Shown: positions 26,681 to 34,367 of the stretch, piece by piece
Layout: each line of letters starts with the position of its first letter
Numbering within the stretch: position 1 is the first letter of the stretch
Source of the DNA: Chitinophaga pinensis
Lineage (GTDB): Bacteria > Bacteroidota > Bacteroidia > Chitinophagales > Chitinophagaceae
Assembly (NCBI GenBank): GCA_943333125.1
Contig: CALQSB010000018.1
Coordinates: 1-55,383, forward strand
Direction of reading: 5' to 3'
Length of the DNA stretch: 55,383 nt
Translations under genes and position numbers: made by a program
Notes under the pieces: generated by a model
Told to the model about the DNA's origin: nothing
Databases searched by the model: none
What the model saw: the letters and a program-made list of their open reading frames with translations, nothing else

Positions 26681-27457
26681 TTATTCTCCTTTAAAATCAG
26701 GCGTTCTTTTTTCAATAAAGGCATTTACTCCTTCATTATAATCATAAGTAAGCGCTGCTTTATTTTGTAATTTATCTTCAAGACTTAATTGATCCGAAAA
26801 GCTATTTTGCAAAGATTGGTTTAACGCCTGTTTGGTTAAAGAAAAAGCTTGTGTGGGCATCTGAGCCAGTGTTTCTGCAATTTTTATAGATTCGGTTTTA
26901 AAGTTTTCTGCAGAAAAATATTTATAAATCATTCCCATTTTTTCTGCATCAACAGCATTTACTTTATCGCCCAGCATCATCAATGCACTGGCTTTTTGAA
27001 ATCCAATTAATCTGGGTAAAAAATAAGTTCCACCGCTATCAGGAATCAATCCAATTTTAGAAAAAGCCTGAATAAAAGATGCGTGTTCATTTGCTACAAC
27101 AATATCACAGCACAAGGCAATATTTGCACCAGCGCCGGCTGCAACACCATTAACAGCGCATACCACAGGTTTTCCAATATTTCTGATTCGGGTTACTATA
27201 GGATTATAATGTTCAATCAGGATTTTATCGAATGTAGCAGGATTTTCGCCAATCACTTCTCCGAGATCTTGTCCTGCACAAAAAGCTTTTCCGCTTCCGG
27301 TAATATAAATGCTGCGAACATTTTTATCCCGCTCGCAATCATCAAGGGTATGTTGTAACAACAACGCCATCTCTCTGTTAAATGAATTAAATTTATCAGG
27401 CCGGTTTAATGTGATAATGCCAACATTGTTTTTAATTTCAAATAGTATAGAATTCAT
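26681..27457 (-). CDS. paaG: 1,2-epoxyphenylacetyl-CoA isomerase (enoyl-CoA hydratase family)
   Basis: A 258-residue crotonase-fold enzyme. The CoA/oxyanion-hole segments are ITGSGKAFCAGQDLGEV and VNGVAAGAGANIALCCDIVV, and the PaaG-type acidic residue lies in IGLIPDSGGTYFLPRLIGF. In phenylacetate catabolism it converts ring-1,2-epoxyphenylacetyl-CoA to the oxepin. PaaF-type hydratases look similar, but GLIPDSGGT and its position in the operon favour PaaG. Confidence 0.9.
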   Translation of the reverse strand: MNSILFEIKNNVGIITLNRPDKFNSFNREMALLLQHTLDDCERDKNVRSIYITGSGKAFCAGQDLGEVIGENPATFDKILIEHYNPIVTRIRNIGKPVVCAVNGVAAGAGANIALCCDIVVANEHASFIQAFSKIGLIPDSGGTYFLPRLIGFQKASALMMLGDKVNAVDAEKMGMIYKYFSAENFKTESIKIAETLAQMPTQAFSLTKQALNQSLQNSFSDQLSLEDKLQNKAALTYDYNEGVNAFIEKRTPDFKGE

Positions 27458-27466
27458 AATTAAATA

Positions 27467-28111
27467 TTAAACGTCAAAACTTCTTACTTCTTTGTGCTCC
27501 AGTAAAAATTGATTCACTAGATCGTAATTTCTGTCGCGGGAACTAATTCTGTAAAGAAAAATTGCATCATTATTTTCTTTTACCACTTTCATACAACGGT
27601 AACCAAGTTTGTGCAAATTGAAAAACTTTTCTAAATCTTCTCTCAGGTTATTGCCAACACCATCAGTAATTATTTTATAATCTTTTACTTTGTGAAATTT
27701 ATGAATAAATCGGTGTACAGGTTCTAAAATAAACAGTGCGATAACAACTATAATAGTTACCACAATGGCTACGGGATAATTGTGATATCCAATAGCCATA
27801 CCCAATGCTGCAGTTATCCAGATTAATGCTGCCGTAGTAAGTCCTTTCACAGAAATGCCTTCTTTGAAAATAACACCGGCACCAATAAAACCAATTCCTG
27901 TTACTATATTACTGGCAATACGATCGCTGGAACCAATTGAACCAGATTCTTTTGATAAAATAGTAAACAAACAGGAACCCACAGAAATTAAGATCATTGT
28001 TCTGAATCCTGCTGCTTTACTTCTGAACTCTCTTTCCAAACCAAGTATGGCGCCAATAACGAATGCAACTGAAATTTGACCGGCTTCTTCGAGATAAATG
28101 CTGATATTCAT
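27467..28111 (-). CDS. MgtC/SapB-family membrane protein
   Basis: 214 residues. The MgtC signature is present (FVIGAILGLEREFRSKAAGF, RTMILISVGSCLFTILS, ASNIVTGIGFIGAGVIFKEG, VKGLTTAALIWITAALGMAI), giving four to five transmembrane helices. A cytoplasmic ACT-like domain follows. MgtC proteins modulate F-type ATPase or Mg2+ homeostasis in pathogens, and most homologues are uncharacterised. It is embedded between paaD and paaG with gaps of 35 and 9 bp, so it appears to be transcribed with the phenylacetate genes. That placement is unusual. Confidence 0.92.
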   Translation of the reverse strand: MNISIYLEEAGQISVAFVIGAILGLEREFRSKAAGFRTMILISVGSCLFTILSKESGSIGSSDRIASNIVTGIGFIGAGVIFKEGISVKGLTTAALIWITAALGMAIGYHNYPVAIVVTIIVVIALFILEPVHRFIHKFHKVKDYKIITDGVGNNLREDLEKFFNLHKLGYRCMKVVKENNDAIFLYRISSRDRNYDLVNQFLLEHKEVRSFDV

Positions 28112-28146
28112 TTTATATGAATTGAATTAAACTAAAGTTAAGCATA

Positions 28147-28641
28147 TTAGTGACATTTGAAATAATCAAATGGCTCTTTACAATCGTTGCATTGATAAAG
28201 AGATTTACATGCTGTTGAACCAAACTCGCTTAATAGTTTTGTGTGTATAGAATGACAAAGCGGACACTCAATATTTTGTTCCTCGTTAAACATTATTTTA
28301 TTAATTCGTGAGGAAACATTTTGTGGAGGTGCAATTCCGTATGATTTTAATTTTGATTTCCCCGACTCCGTCATCCAGTCTGTAGTCCAGGCGGGATTTA
28401 AGGTGTAGGTAATCTTAACTTTATTAAAACCATTCTCTAACATTTTCAGTTTAATGTCAAAAGCAATTGCATCCATAGCCGGGCAGCCAGAATAAGTAGG
28501 AGTGATAATGATTTCAATTTCTTGATCATCAGCGCAAATAACATCTCTTACTATTCCAAGATCAAGGATTGTTAAAACAGGAATTTCAGGATCACAAACC
28601 TGTTCGAGTAAAGAATAAATATGTTCCTTATTGTTATTCAA
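28147..28641 (-). CDS. paaD: Phenylacetyl-CoA epoxidase subunit PaaD (DUF59/MIP18 family)
   Basis: 164 residues. The MIP18/DUF59 domain (YSLLEQVCDPEIPVLTILDL, then TYSGCPAMDAIAFDI) is followed by a C-terminal zinc-ribbon-like Cys cluster (IECPLCHS and YQCNDCKEPFDYFKC). PaaD is required for epoxidase maturation, probably in iron or Fe-S handling, and not for catalysis itself. The start is 12 nt after the stop of paaC. Confidence 0.93.
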   Translation of the reverse strand: MNNNKEHIYSLLEQVCDPEIPVLTILDLGIVRDVICADDQEIEIIITPTYSGCPAMDAIAFDIKLKMLENGFNKVKITYTLNPAWTTDWMTESGKSKLKSYGIAPPQNVSSRINKIMFNEEQNIECPLCHSIHTKLLSEFGSTACKSLYQCNDCKEPFDYFKCH

Positions 28642-28653
28642 AATAATAATAGA

Positions 28654-29403
28654 TTACCATTCAGCACCGGGATAAGTTCTCTGTAATGATTGCATTTCTG
28701 ATAATACAAATCCGAGATATTCTGTATGGTTACCAGTTTTACCTCCGGTTTGCATGAATACGTTTTCAGGAACCGTTAGTGTGGCTTCATCAAAAATATC
28801 TTTTACTTTATCAAGCCATTTATTTTTTAGTAATATTAAATCTGAGTTTTCATAATCTGCAGCAATAAAAAATTCGCCTGTATACATCCATAGATTGTTA
28901 ACAGCGCTAATCATTCTGTTGTGGCTTTCTTCCGTTCCATCACCTAATCTGATTACCCATTCGCCGCTCCATTTAATATGGTAATTAATTTCTTTAATTG
29001 ATTTTACGGCAATTGCTGATAAATGTTCATCAGGGCTGTCTTTTAATTTCTCAAAAAGTAATTGCTGAAATGTGCTGAAAAAAAACTGACGCAATACTGT
29101 TTGCGCCCAATCTCCATTTGGCAATTCACAAATCAGCAGATTTTTAAAATCTCTTTCCATTCTTAAATAGGCCAATGAATCTTCGGTAGCGTTTTTATTT
29201 TCAACAGCATTAATTAATTGAGCGGCATATTGATAAAAATTTCTCGACTGTCCGATTAAATCCAAAGTAATATTTGTAATAGCAATATCTTGTTCTAATA
29301 TAGGCCCATGTGCACACCACTCTGCATTGCGTTGTCCCAGAATGAGGGCGCAATCACCGAGGTATATTGTGTAATCAATTAGTTGATTTGATGATTTGTT
29401 CAT
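28654..29403 (-). CDS. paaC: Phenylacetyl-CoA epoxidase structural subunit PaaC
   Basis: A 249-residue ferritin-like helical protein: YLGDCALILGQRNAEWCAHG, ILEQDIAITNITLDLIGQSR, MERDFKNLLICELPNGDWAQ, IKWSGEWVIRLGDGTEESHN and RMISAVNNLWMYTGEFF. PaaC pairs with PaaA in the epoxidase core and stabilises it but lacks the complete diiron ligand set. It is 104 bp downstream of paaB. This is the largest internal gap in the paaA-to-paaY run and might hold a processing site. Confidence 0.94.
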   Translation of the reverse strand: MNKSSNQLIDYTIYLGDCALILGQRNAEWCAHGPILEQDIAITNITLDLIGQSRNFYQYAAQLINAVENKNATEDSLAYLRMERDFKNLLICELPNGDWAQTVLRQFFFSTFQQLLFEKLKDSPDEHLSAIAVKSIKEINYHIKWSGEWVIRLGDGTEESHNRMISAVNNLWMYTGEFFIAADYENSDLILLKNKWLDKVKDIFDEATLTVPENVFMQTGGKTGNHTEYLGFVLSEMQSLQRTYPGAEW

Positions 29404-29507
29404 TTGATAATTATTTAAATAACCTGAAATTGAAACACCAAATTGAATTTGAGGAGGACGAATGGCATATAGAAACCAACCTTAAACGTTTTAATCATAA
29501 CCCTTAC

Positions 29508-29876
29508 TCACATGTGTTTCAATTCATCCGGTAAATCGTAAAAAGTAGGATGACGATAAACTTTATCTTCAGATGGTTCATAAAACATTTCAGAATCATC
29601 AGGATTACTCGCATGAATATATTTACTTTCTACCACCCAGATACTGATGCCTTCTTGTCTTCTTGTATACACATCTCTTCCGTTCTCAATGGCCATCTGC
29701 GCATCTGCTGCATGAAGGCTTCCCGCATGCTTATGATCAAGTCCTTGTTTGCTGCGCATAAAAACTTCCCATAGTGGCCATGAGGCCTCAGTTAATTTAT
29801 GGGTATTTGGTTTTTCATTTTCTGATGCACCATCTGGAATATCTCCGTAATAAAATTTCTTTATTTGAATGTTCAT
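29508..29876 (-). CDS. paaB: Phenylacetyl-CoA epoxidase subunit PaaB
   Basis: 122 residues. The conserved block is SWPLWEVFMRSKQGLDHKHA, then GSLHAADAQMAIENGRDVYT and RRQEGISIWVVESKYIHAS. It has a longer N-terminus and a longer C-terminal tail (DKVYRHPTFYDLPDELKHM) than the ~95-residue proteobacterial form. PaaB bridges PaaAC units in the epoxidase complex. It lies 15 nt after paaA. Confidence 0.94.
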   Translation of the reverse strand: MNIQIKKFYYGDIPDGASENEKPNTHKLTEASWPLWEVFMRSKQGLDHKHAGSLHAADAQMAIENGRDVYTRRQEGISIWVVESKYIHASNPDDSEMFYEPSEDKVYRHPTFYDLPDELKHM

Positions 29877-29891
29877 AATAAATGAATTTAT

Positions 29892-30839
29892 TTATGCTGC
29901 TTTTATTTTTAATTTATTTTTTCTTTTTTCTGCATATGCAATTGCAGCTGCTCTCACCCACGCACCTTCATCATGCGCTTTATTTCTAGCCACTAATCTT
30001 TGTTTATTACATGGACCATTACCTTTTACCACACTCCAAAATTCTTCCCAGTTGATTTCGCCAAAGTCGTAATGTTTTCTATTTTCATTCCATTTAAGAT
30101 TGGGATCAGGAAGTGTCATACCCAGCAATTTTATTTGTTCAGCAATCATATCAATAAAACTCTGACGCAGTTCGTCATTTGTTTTTCTTTTGATTTTCCA
30201 TTTCATGCTTTGATCACTGTTAGTACTTTCGCTGTCTTTAGGTCCAAACATCATTAAACTTGGCCACCACCATCTGTTAATAGCGTCCTGACACATATCA
30301 CGCTGTTCCTTTGTTCCTTTACTTAATACCAGCAATGATTCAAATCCCTGACGCTGATGAAAACTTTCTTCCTTGCATATACGCACCATAGCTCTTGCAT
30401 AAGGACCATAAGAAGTTCTGCAAAGCATTACCTGATTTAATATTGCTGCTCCATCAACGAGCCAACCTACAGCACCCATATCTGCCCAGCTTAAAGTAGG
30501 ATAATTAAAAATGGAAGAGTATTTAGCTTTACCGCTATTCAAATCATCAATCATCTGTTCTCTGCTCATGCCCAGTGTTTCGGCTGCCGCATATAAGTAT
30601 AAACCATGTCCGGCCTCGTCCTGAACTTTTGCTATAAGAATTACCTTTCTTTTTAAAGAAGGCGCTCTGCTGATCCAATTTCCTTCAGGCAACATTCCTA
30701 CAATTTCACTGTGCGCATGCTGGCTAATTTGACGCAAGTTCGTTTTACGGTAAGCTTCAGGCATCCAGTCTTTTGGCTCAATTTTAATTTCGTTATCAAT
30801 TTTATTCTGAAAGGATTTCTCAAAATCGTGAAGTGACAT
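29892..30839 (-). CDS. paaA: Phenylacetyl-CoA epoxidase catalytic subunit PaaA
   Basis: A 315-residue diiron oxygenase. The ferritin-like ligand motifs are in [19 protein letters not shown] (ExxH) and [16 protein letters not shown] (ExxxH). The N-terminal region [20 protein letters not shown] is typical of PaaA. It epoxidises the ring of phenylacetyl-CoA using O2 with electrons from PaaE. A palindromic operator and a -7-like TACCTTTA (30857-30864, minus) lie directly upstream. Confidence 0.95.
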   Translation of the reverse strand: MSLHDFEKSFQNKIDNEIKIEPKDWMPEAYRKTNLRQISQHAHSEIVGMLPEGNWISRAPSLKRKVILIAKVQDEAGHGLYLYAAAETLGMSREQMIDDLNSGKAKYSSIFNYPTLSWADMGAVGWLVDGAAILNQVMLCRTSYGPYARAMVRICKEESFHQRQGFESLLVLSKGTKEQRDMCQDAINRWWWPSLMMFGPKDSESTNSDQSMKWKIKRKTNDELRQSFIDMIAEQIKLLGMTLPDPNLKWNENRKHYDFGEINWEEFWSVVKGNGPCNKQRLVARNKAHDEGAWVRAAAIAYAEKRKNKLKIKAA

Positions 30840-30856
30840 AGTCGTAATTTATAAAG

Positions 30857-30901
30857 TAAAGGTAAAAATTATTTTAATAAAAACTAACAAATGTTAGTTT
30901 T
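30857..30901 (-). promoter_or_regulatory. paaA promoter region with TetR-type operator
   Basis: A perfect palindrome at 30880-30901: arms AAAACTAACA and TGTTAGTTTT, 2-bp spacer. It has a TTTG on the minus strand (30888-30891) that could serve as the -33 element, and a -7-like TACCTTTA at 30857-30864. The same palindrome with one mismatch lies over the tetR promoter (32701-32722). The TetR regulator encoded at 32096-32686 is the likely binder. Confidence 0.75.
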
Positions 30902-31011
30902 GTTTTTACCGCTGAGTTTTAGAGGAAATGAGGTTACGCTGAGTGTAAACTATTAATTAATTAAAAATCTCTGCGTAAACTAATTTCAATCATTTCTCTG
31001 CGGTAAAAAAA
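30902..31011. repeat. Imperfect inverted-repeat element between paaE and paaA
   Basis: The left half reads TTTTTACCGCTGAG followed by GGTTACGCTGAG. The right half reads CTCTGCGTAAAC followed by CTCTGCGGTAAAAA. These are reverse complements apart from a few changes. A related single arm is found at about 8566-8606. It may end paaE transcripts, or it may be a small dispersed element. Confidence 0.65.
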
Positions 31012-32088
31012 CTATTTCACATCAAAATCAATCACCACATTTTCTGTTGTAGGATGCGACTGACAAGTCAGTATAAATCCTTGCTCAACCTCTTCTTTCT
31101 CCAAAGCGTAATTCACATCCATGGAAACTTGGCCTTCTATAAGTTTAGCTCTGCAGGTACAGCAAACGCCGCCTTTACAAGCGTAAGGCAAATCGGCACC
31201 TTGTTGTAAAGCTGCATCAAGAATACTATTTCCTTTGTAAGAAAGCGGAAAGGAAAATGACCGGCCATCAAGTTTAATAGTAACATTGCTTTTGGGGCCC
31301 GAAGATTCTTCTTTGATAATTTGATCAACGTTTGAATATTGTTTTTGTCCAGGCGTTGCAAATAATTCAAAATGAATATTGTTTTTATTCAGCCCCGATT
31401 TCTGTAAAAATTCTGTGGACGAAAAAACCATGGATTCTGGACCACATATATATACAGCGCCAAAAAGAGGGTAATCAATTATTTTACTGAGTTCATTTAA
31501 TTTCTCTTCATTAATCCTCCCATAATTGACCGTAGATTCTGTTTTTTCTCTGCTCAAAATATTAATAAGCGTAAACCGTTCCATAAATTTATTCTTTAAA
31601 CTTTCCAGTTCTTCAAAGAAAATGATAGACGCTCTGTTTTTATTTCCGTAAATCAATGTAAACTTACTATCCTGCTGATGAAACAAGGTATGTTTAATGA
31701 TTGAAATAATTGGCGTGATTCCACTTCCTGCAGCAATAGCAAGGTATTGAGGCTTTTCTTCATTCAAATGAGCATTGAATTTACCCGTTGGTGGCATTAC
31801 TTCCAATGTTTCATTACTCTTAAGATCTTCATTAGCAAAAGTTGAAAACAAACCCTGGTCTACTTTTTTTACTGCAATCCTCAATTCCTTTTCATAAGGT
31901 GCATTACAAATAGAATAGGATCTTCGGATTTCTTCACCCTTTATATTTTTTTTAATGGTAACATTCTGACCTTCTTTAAAAAGAAAACTATTTTCCGGCT
32001 CACTGGAGGTATCAAAACAAATTGACACACAATCTGCAGTTTCTTTTTTTATTTGACTGATTTTTAATGGATGAAAATGATTTGACAT
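31012..32088 (-). CDS. paaE: Phenylacetyl-CoA epoxidase reductase PaaE
   Basis: 358 residues. An N-terminal FAD-binding FNR domain (EEIRRSYSICNAPYEKELRI) is followed by an NAD(P)-binding domain (AIAAGSGITPIISIIKHTLF, VYICGPESMVFSS). A C-terminal plant-type 2Fe-2S ferredoxin domain is last (YACKGGVCCTCRAKL and ILTCQSHP). PaaE passes electrons from NADPH to the PaaA diiron centre. The gene precedes paaA here and starts 7 nt after tetR, so it is read from the tetR promoter. Confidence 0.94.
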   Translation of the reverse strand: MSNHFHPLKISQIKKETADCVSICFDTSSEPENSFLFKEGQNVTIKKNIKGEEIRRSYSICNAPYEKELRIAVKKVDQGLFSTFANEDLKSNETLEVMPPTGKFNAHLNEEKPQYLAIAAGSGITPIISIIKHTLFHQQDSKFTLIYGNKNRASIIFFEELESLKNKFMERFTLINILSREKTESTVNYGRINEEKLNELSKIIDYPLFGAVYICGPESMVFSSTEFLQKSGLNKNNIHFELFATPGQKQYSNVDQIIKEESSGPKSNVTIKLDGRSFSFPLSYKGNSILDAALQQGADLPYACKGGVCCTCRAKLIEGQVSMDVNYALEKEEVEQGFILTCQSHPTTENVVIDFDVK

Positions 32089-32095
32089 GATTTAA

Positions 32096-32686
32096 TTATT
32101 TAGAGATACCGTTTAAAAGTTGGTTAATCATATTGGTTTCAAGTTCTTTAATGGTTATATTTTTTTTATGTCTTTGCCAGAGTTCTAATCCTCTTACAGC
32201 AGAAAGAATAGTAAACACTGCTACATGTGGATGAATATTTTTTAATTCTTTTTTCCGGATTCCGGATTTTACAATTTCAATCATTCTGCTCTCGTACAAC
32301 TTACGCTGAATTAAAAAATTACTGAGAAAAGGCTCTTCTAATTGTTTCCATTCATGATTGGCCACAAAAACTTCATCATATAAATCCAGCATCATGTGAA
32401 TATGAAAACGAATGAGATTTTCCAGTTTGGTTTTTGTATCTGTAGTTGCTTTTTCTGTCTCATTTAATTGTACCGTAAAATCATTGGCTACTTTAAAACA
32501 TATATTTTGAAGCAATTCGCTTTTTGAACCAATATGATTATATAAACTGGATGCTTCAACCCCAATGTTTTCTGCCAGCTCCCTCATAGAAGTTCCGGTA
32601 AAGCCTTTTTTTCTAAATAGAAATGCTGCCTTTTTGATGATAACATCCTTTTTTGTACCATTTTTTGAAGCTATAATCTTAGCCAT
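32096..32686 (-). CDS. TetR/AcrR-family repressor of the paa cluster
   Basis: 196 residues. The N-terminal TetR HTH is KKAAFLFRKKGFTGTSMREL, then AENIGVEASSLYNHIGSKSE, followed by an all-helical ligand domain. It is the first gene of the paa cluster. Its own promoter -7 box lies inside a palindrome that is repeated upstream of paaA, which fits autorepression and control of both transcription units. The likely effector by analogy with PaaR is phenylacetyl-CoA (inference). Confidence 0.9.
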   Translation of the reverse strand: MAKIIASKNGTKKDVIIKKAAFLFRKKGFTGTSMRELAENIGVEASSLYNHIGSKSELLQNICFKVANDFTVQLNETEKATTDTKTKLENLIRFHIHMMLDLYDEVFVANHEWKQLEEPFLSNFLIQRKLYESRMIEIVKSGIRKKELKNIHPHVAVFTILSAVRGLELWQRHKKNITIKELETNMINQLLNGISK

Positions 32687-32699
32687 CAGTAATTTTTTA

Positions 32700-32722
32700 C
32701 AAAACTAACACTTATTAGTTTT
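32700..32722 (-). promoter_or_regulatory. tetR promoter -7 box overlapped by operator
   Basis: The palindrome 32701-32722 has arms AAAACTAACA and TATTAGTTTT (one mismatch to the paaA operator). On the minus strand its left arm contains TAGTTTTG (32700-32707), an exact TAnnTTTG match, so a bound repressor would cover the -7 box. Confidence 0.75.
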
Positions 32723-33091
32723 TTAAAGTTCGGAATATTCAACATAAAAATATTGTCTTATTCATCTCAAGATATAAACTATTGAAAAACATTGACTTAA
32801 GGCAAAACCAACTTTATTTTAAAAAATAATTTCATCACAATAAAAAATAAATAAATGCTAATTTAAAGACGGATAAAAAGGTGTTTTATAAATTTTAATT
32901 GCCAAAAAGCTATGACCTTTCAATTTAACTCTCTACATTTACGTCCAACTCCAAAAGCTAACCATTCCAATATTATCTTATTAAAGGCTTCCCCTCTTAG
33001 ACTTCAACGTGATGCAAGTTAATTCTTGTACGTAATTAATTTATTACAATCAATTATTCAATAATAATATTTGAGCTAATGCTCTAATCTT
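32723..33091. other. AT-rich intergenic stretch
   Basis: No gene, terminator or repeat was recognised. It ends in GCTCTAATCTTTTT, which resembles the unit boundary of the tandem array that begins at 33092, so the left edge of the array may be decayed sequence. Confidence 0.5.
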
Positions 33092-33466
33092 TTTTCTTGT
33101 GGTTTCAGAGGTAAGCAAGGCCGATGATTTCTATCATTGGCCACATTTTTCCTAAAATGATTTGTTTAAACAAACATATCAAAAACGCACAAATCAAAAG
33201 AATCAAAAAAGACAGTTAATAAAAACAGCTTATTTAATAGGCTAAAAATTTTTCTTGTGGTTTCAGAGGTAAACAAGGTCGATGATTTCTATCATTGACC
33301 ACATTTTTACTAAAATGATTTGTTTAGACAATCAAAACAAAAACGCACAAATCAAAAGAGGCTAAAAAAATATTTAATAAAAACAGCTGAATTAATGGGC
33401 TAAAATTTTTCTTGTGGTTTCAGAGGTAAGCAAGGTCGATGATTTCTATCATTGACCATTTTTTTT
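33092..33466 (+). ncRNA. Tandem array of three ~158-bp units with terminator-like hairpins
   Basis: Units begin at 33092, 33250 and 33407 with TTTTCTTGTGGTTTCAGAGG. Each then holds a hairpin: GGCCGATGAT-TTCT-ATCATTGGCC at 33119-33142, and GGTCGATGAT-TTCT-ATCATTGACC at 33277-33300 and 33434-33457. A T-rich tail follows each. The C-G pair of unit 1 is a T-A pair in units 2 and 3, a compensatory change, and a G-U pair is kept in all. The linkers share CAAAAACGCACAAATCAAAA and AATAAAAACAGCT. On the plus strand each unit looks like a short RNA ending in an intrinsic terminator. The function is unknown. Confidence 0.6.
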
Positions 33467-33483
33467 AAACCCGGATTTTGCAG
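33465..33483 (+). mobile_element. Solo end of the 184-bp MITE
   Basis: TTAAACCCGGATTTTGCAG is identical to the left terminus of the element at 41969-42152. The similarity stops after 19 bp. It abuts the third hairpin unit. Confidence 0.6.
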
Positions 33484-33515
33484 AAAAAATAACGTGTACA
33501 CTTCAAAAGATTTTA

Positions 33516-34178
33516 TTAATCTAAAGAACGATTAATAAATTGTATCATCATTTTGATTGCCTGAAAAGATTTCGAAATGTTTTCTAGGAATTTTTTATCA
33601 GTAATCTCTTTATCCGTGAAACTTTGCCGGGCAATAAAGCTTTTCATTTTCAAAAATTCTATAGCAGGATTATCGTCAGTATAACCTTTTGGGGGTCTGA
33701 TTAGTACATCATTATGATCTATTCCATTGATAAAATTCTTTTTAAAGCCGGCTGAATTTAAAATCTGATTCCATTCTTTCAAATTATAATCAATCTCCTG
33801 TCTTATTTTGGCTAAAGTTGCAGGTTCGGGCATCCAGATACCGGCAGCAATAAAGCTTTTTCCAGGTTCGATATGAACATAGTAACCGGCGCCTTCACCT
33901 TTTTTTCCTCCTTTATTGATGTAAGCGGCGAAATTATTTTTGTAAGGTCTTTTGTCTTTGGCGAATCGAATATCTCTATTAATTCTGAACGTGCAGTCTT
34001 TGGCAAGAAGATCGATTACGGTTGAATCAAATTTTGAAATCCGGGTAATTAATTTTGTAACAAACTCACTGAAATTATTTCTTGTGTTTTCATATTCTGT
34101 TCGGTGTTCATCCATCCAGATTTTATTATTATTATTTTGTAAGGATTTCAGAAATTTTAGCGTATCAATAGGCAGCAT
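33516..34178 (-). CDS. DUF2461 family protein
   Basis: 220 residues matching the TIGR02453/DUF2461 family: LKFLKSLQNNNNKIWMDEHR, FRINRDIRFAKDKRPYKNNF, GYYVHIEPGKSFIAAGIWMP and FLKMKSFIARQSFTDKE. The family is widespread and uncharacterised. It stands alone, and a sequence that folds into a three-way junction lies 43 nt upstream of its ATG. Confidence 0.9.
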   Translation of the reverse strand: MLPIDTLKFLKSLQNNNNKIWMDEHRTEYENTRNNFSEFVTKLITRISKFDSTVIDLLAKDCTFRINRDIRFAKDKRPYKNNFAAYINKGGKKGEGAGYYVHIEPGKSFIAAGIWMPEPATLAKIRQEIDYNLKEWNQILNSAGFKKNFINGIDHNDVLIRPPKGYTDDNPAIEFLKMKSFIARQSFTDKEITDKKFLENISKSFQAIKMMIQFINRSLD

Positions 34179-34220
34179 ATAATAACAATTTGAATTACAT
34201 TTTAGTCCAATATTTTCTTG

Positions 34221-34309
34221 TATAATGCCGACCTGTGCCGAAACCTCGGTACGTGATAGCTGTTTGGGACAATTTCATTGGACCATTACAGATATCTAGT
34301 CGGTATAAT
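34221..34309 (-). ncRNA. Predicted three-way-junction RNA element
   Basis: The segment can pair throughout. P1: 34222-34232 with 34299-34309 (one mismatch, one G-U). P2: 34235-34241 with 34246-34252, loop AACC in plus orientation. P3: 34255-34258 with 34293-34296, 34260-34263 with 34288-34291, 34265-34267 with 34283-34285, a tandem G-A/A-G step, and 34270-34273 with 34277-34280. Only 2-nt joints separate the helices. If transcribed with the DUF2461 gene (minus strand) it would be a 5' leader 43 nt from the ATG. The orientation and even transcription are unproven. A DNA cruciform role is the alternative. Confidence 0.45.
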
Positions 34310-34317
34310 TTTATTTA

Positions 34318-34347
34318 TAAAAAAAAGGAACCGTTTTTCGATTCCTT
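34318..34347 (-). terminator. Rho-independent terminator of the HNH gene
   Basis: On the minus strand a 9-bp stem (AAGGAATCG with CGGTTCCTT, one G-U) with an AAAAA loop is followed by a run of T residues, 21 bp past the HNH stop codon. Confidence 0.85.
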
Positions 34348-34367
34348 GTAAAATTAACCTTAATTTT

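Noticed and set aside
33092-33466. CRISPR-like array
   Set aside because: Only three units, the linkers are related to each other rather than unique, the repeat is 60 bp or more, and no cas gene is in the window.
34221-34309. Known riboswitch, hammerhead or twister ribozyme
   Set aside because: The conserved cores of those classes (for example CUGANGA with GAAA for hammerhead) are not present. It is kept only as an unnamed three-way junction.
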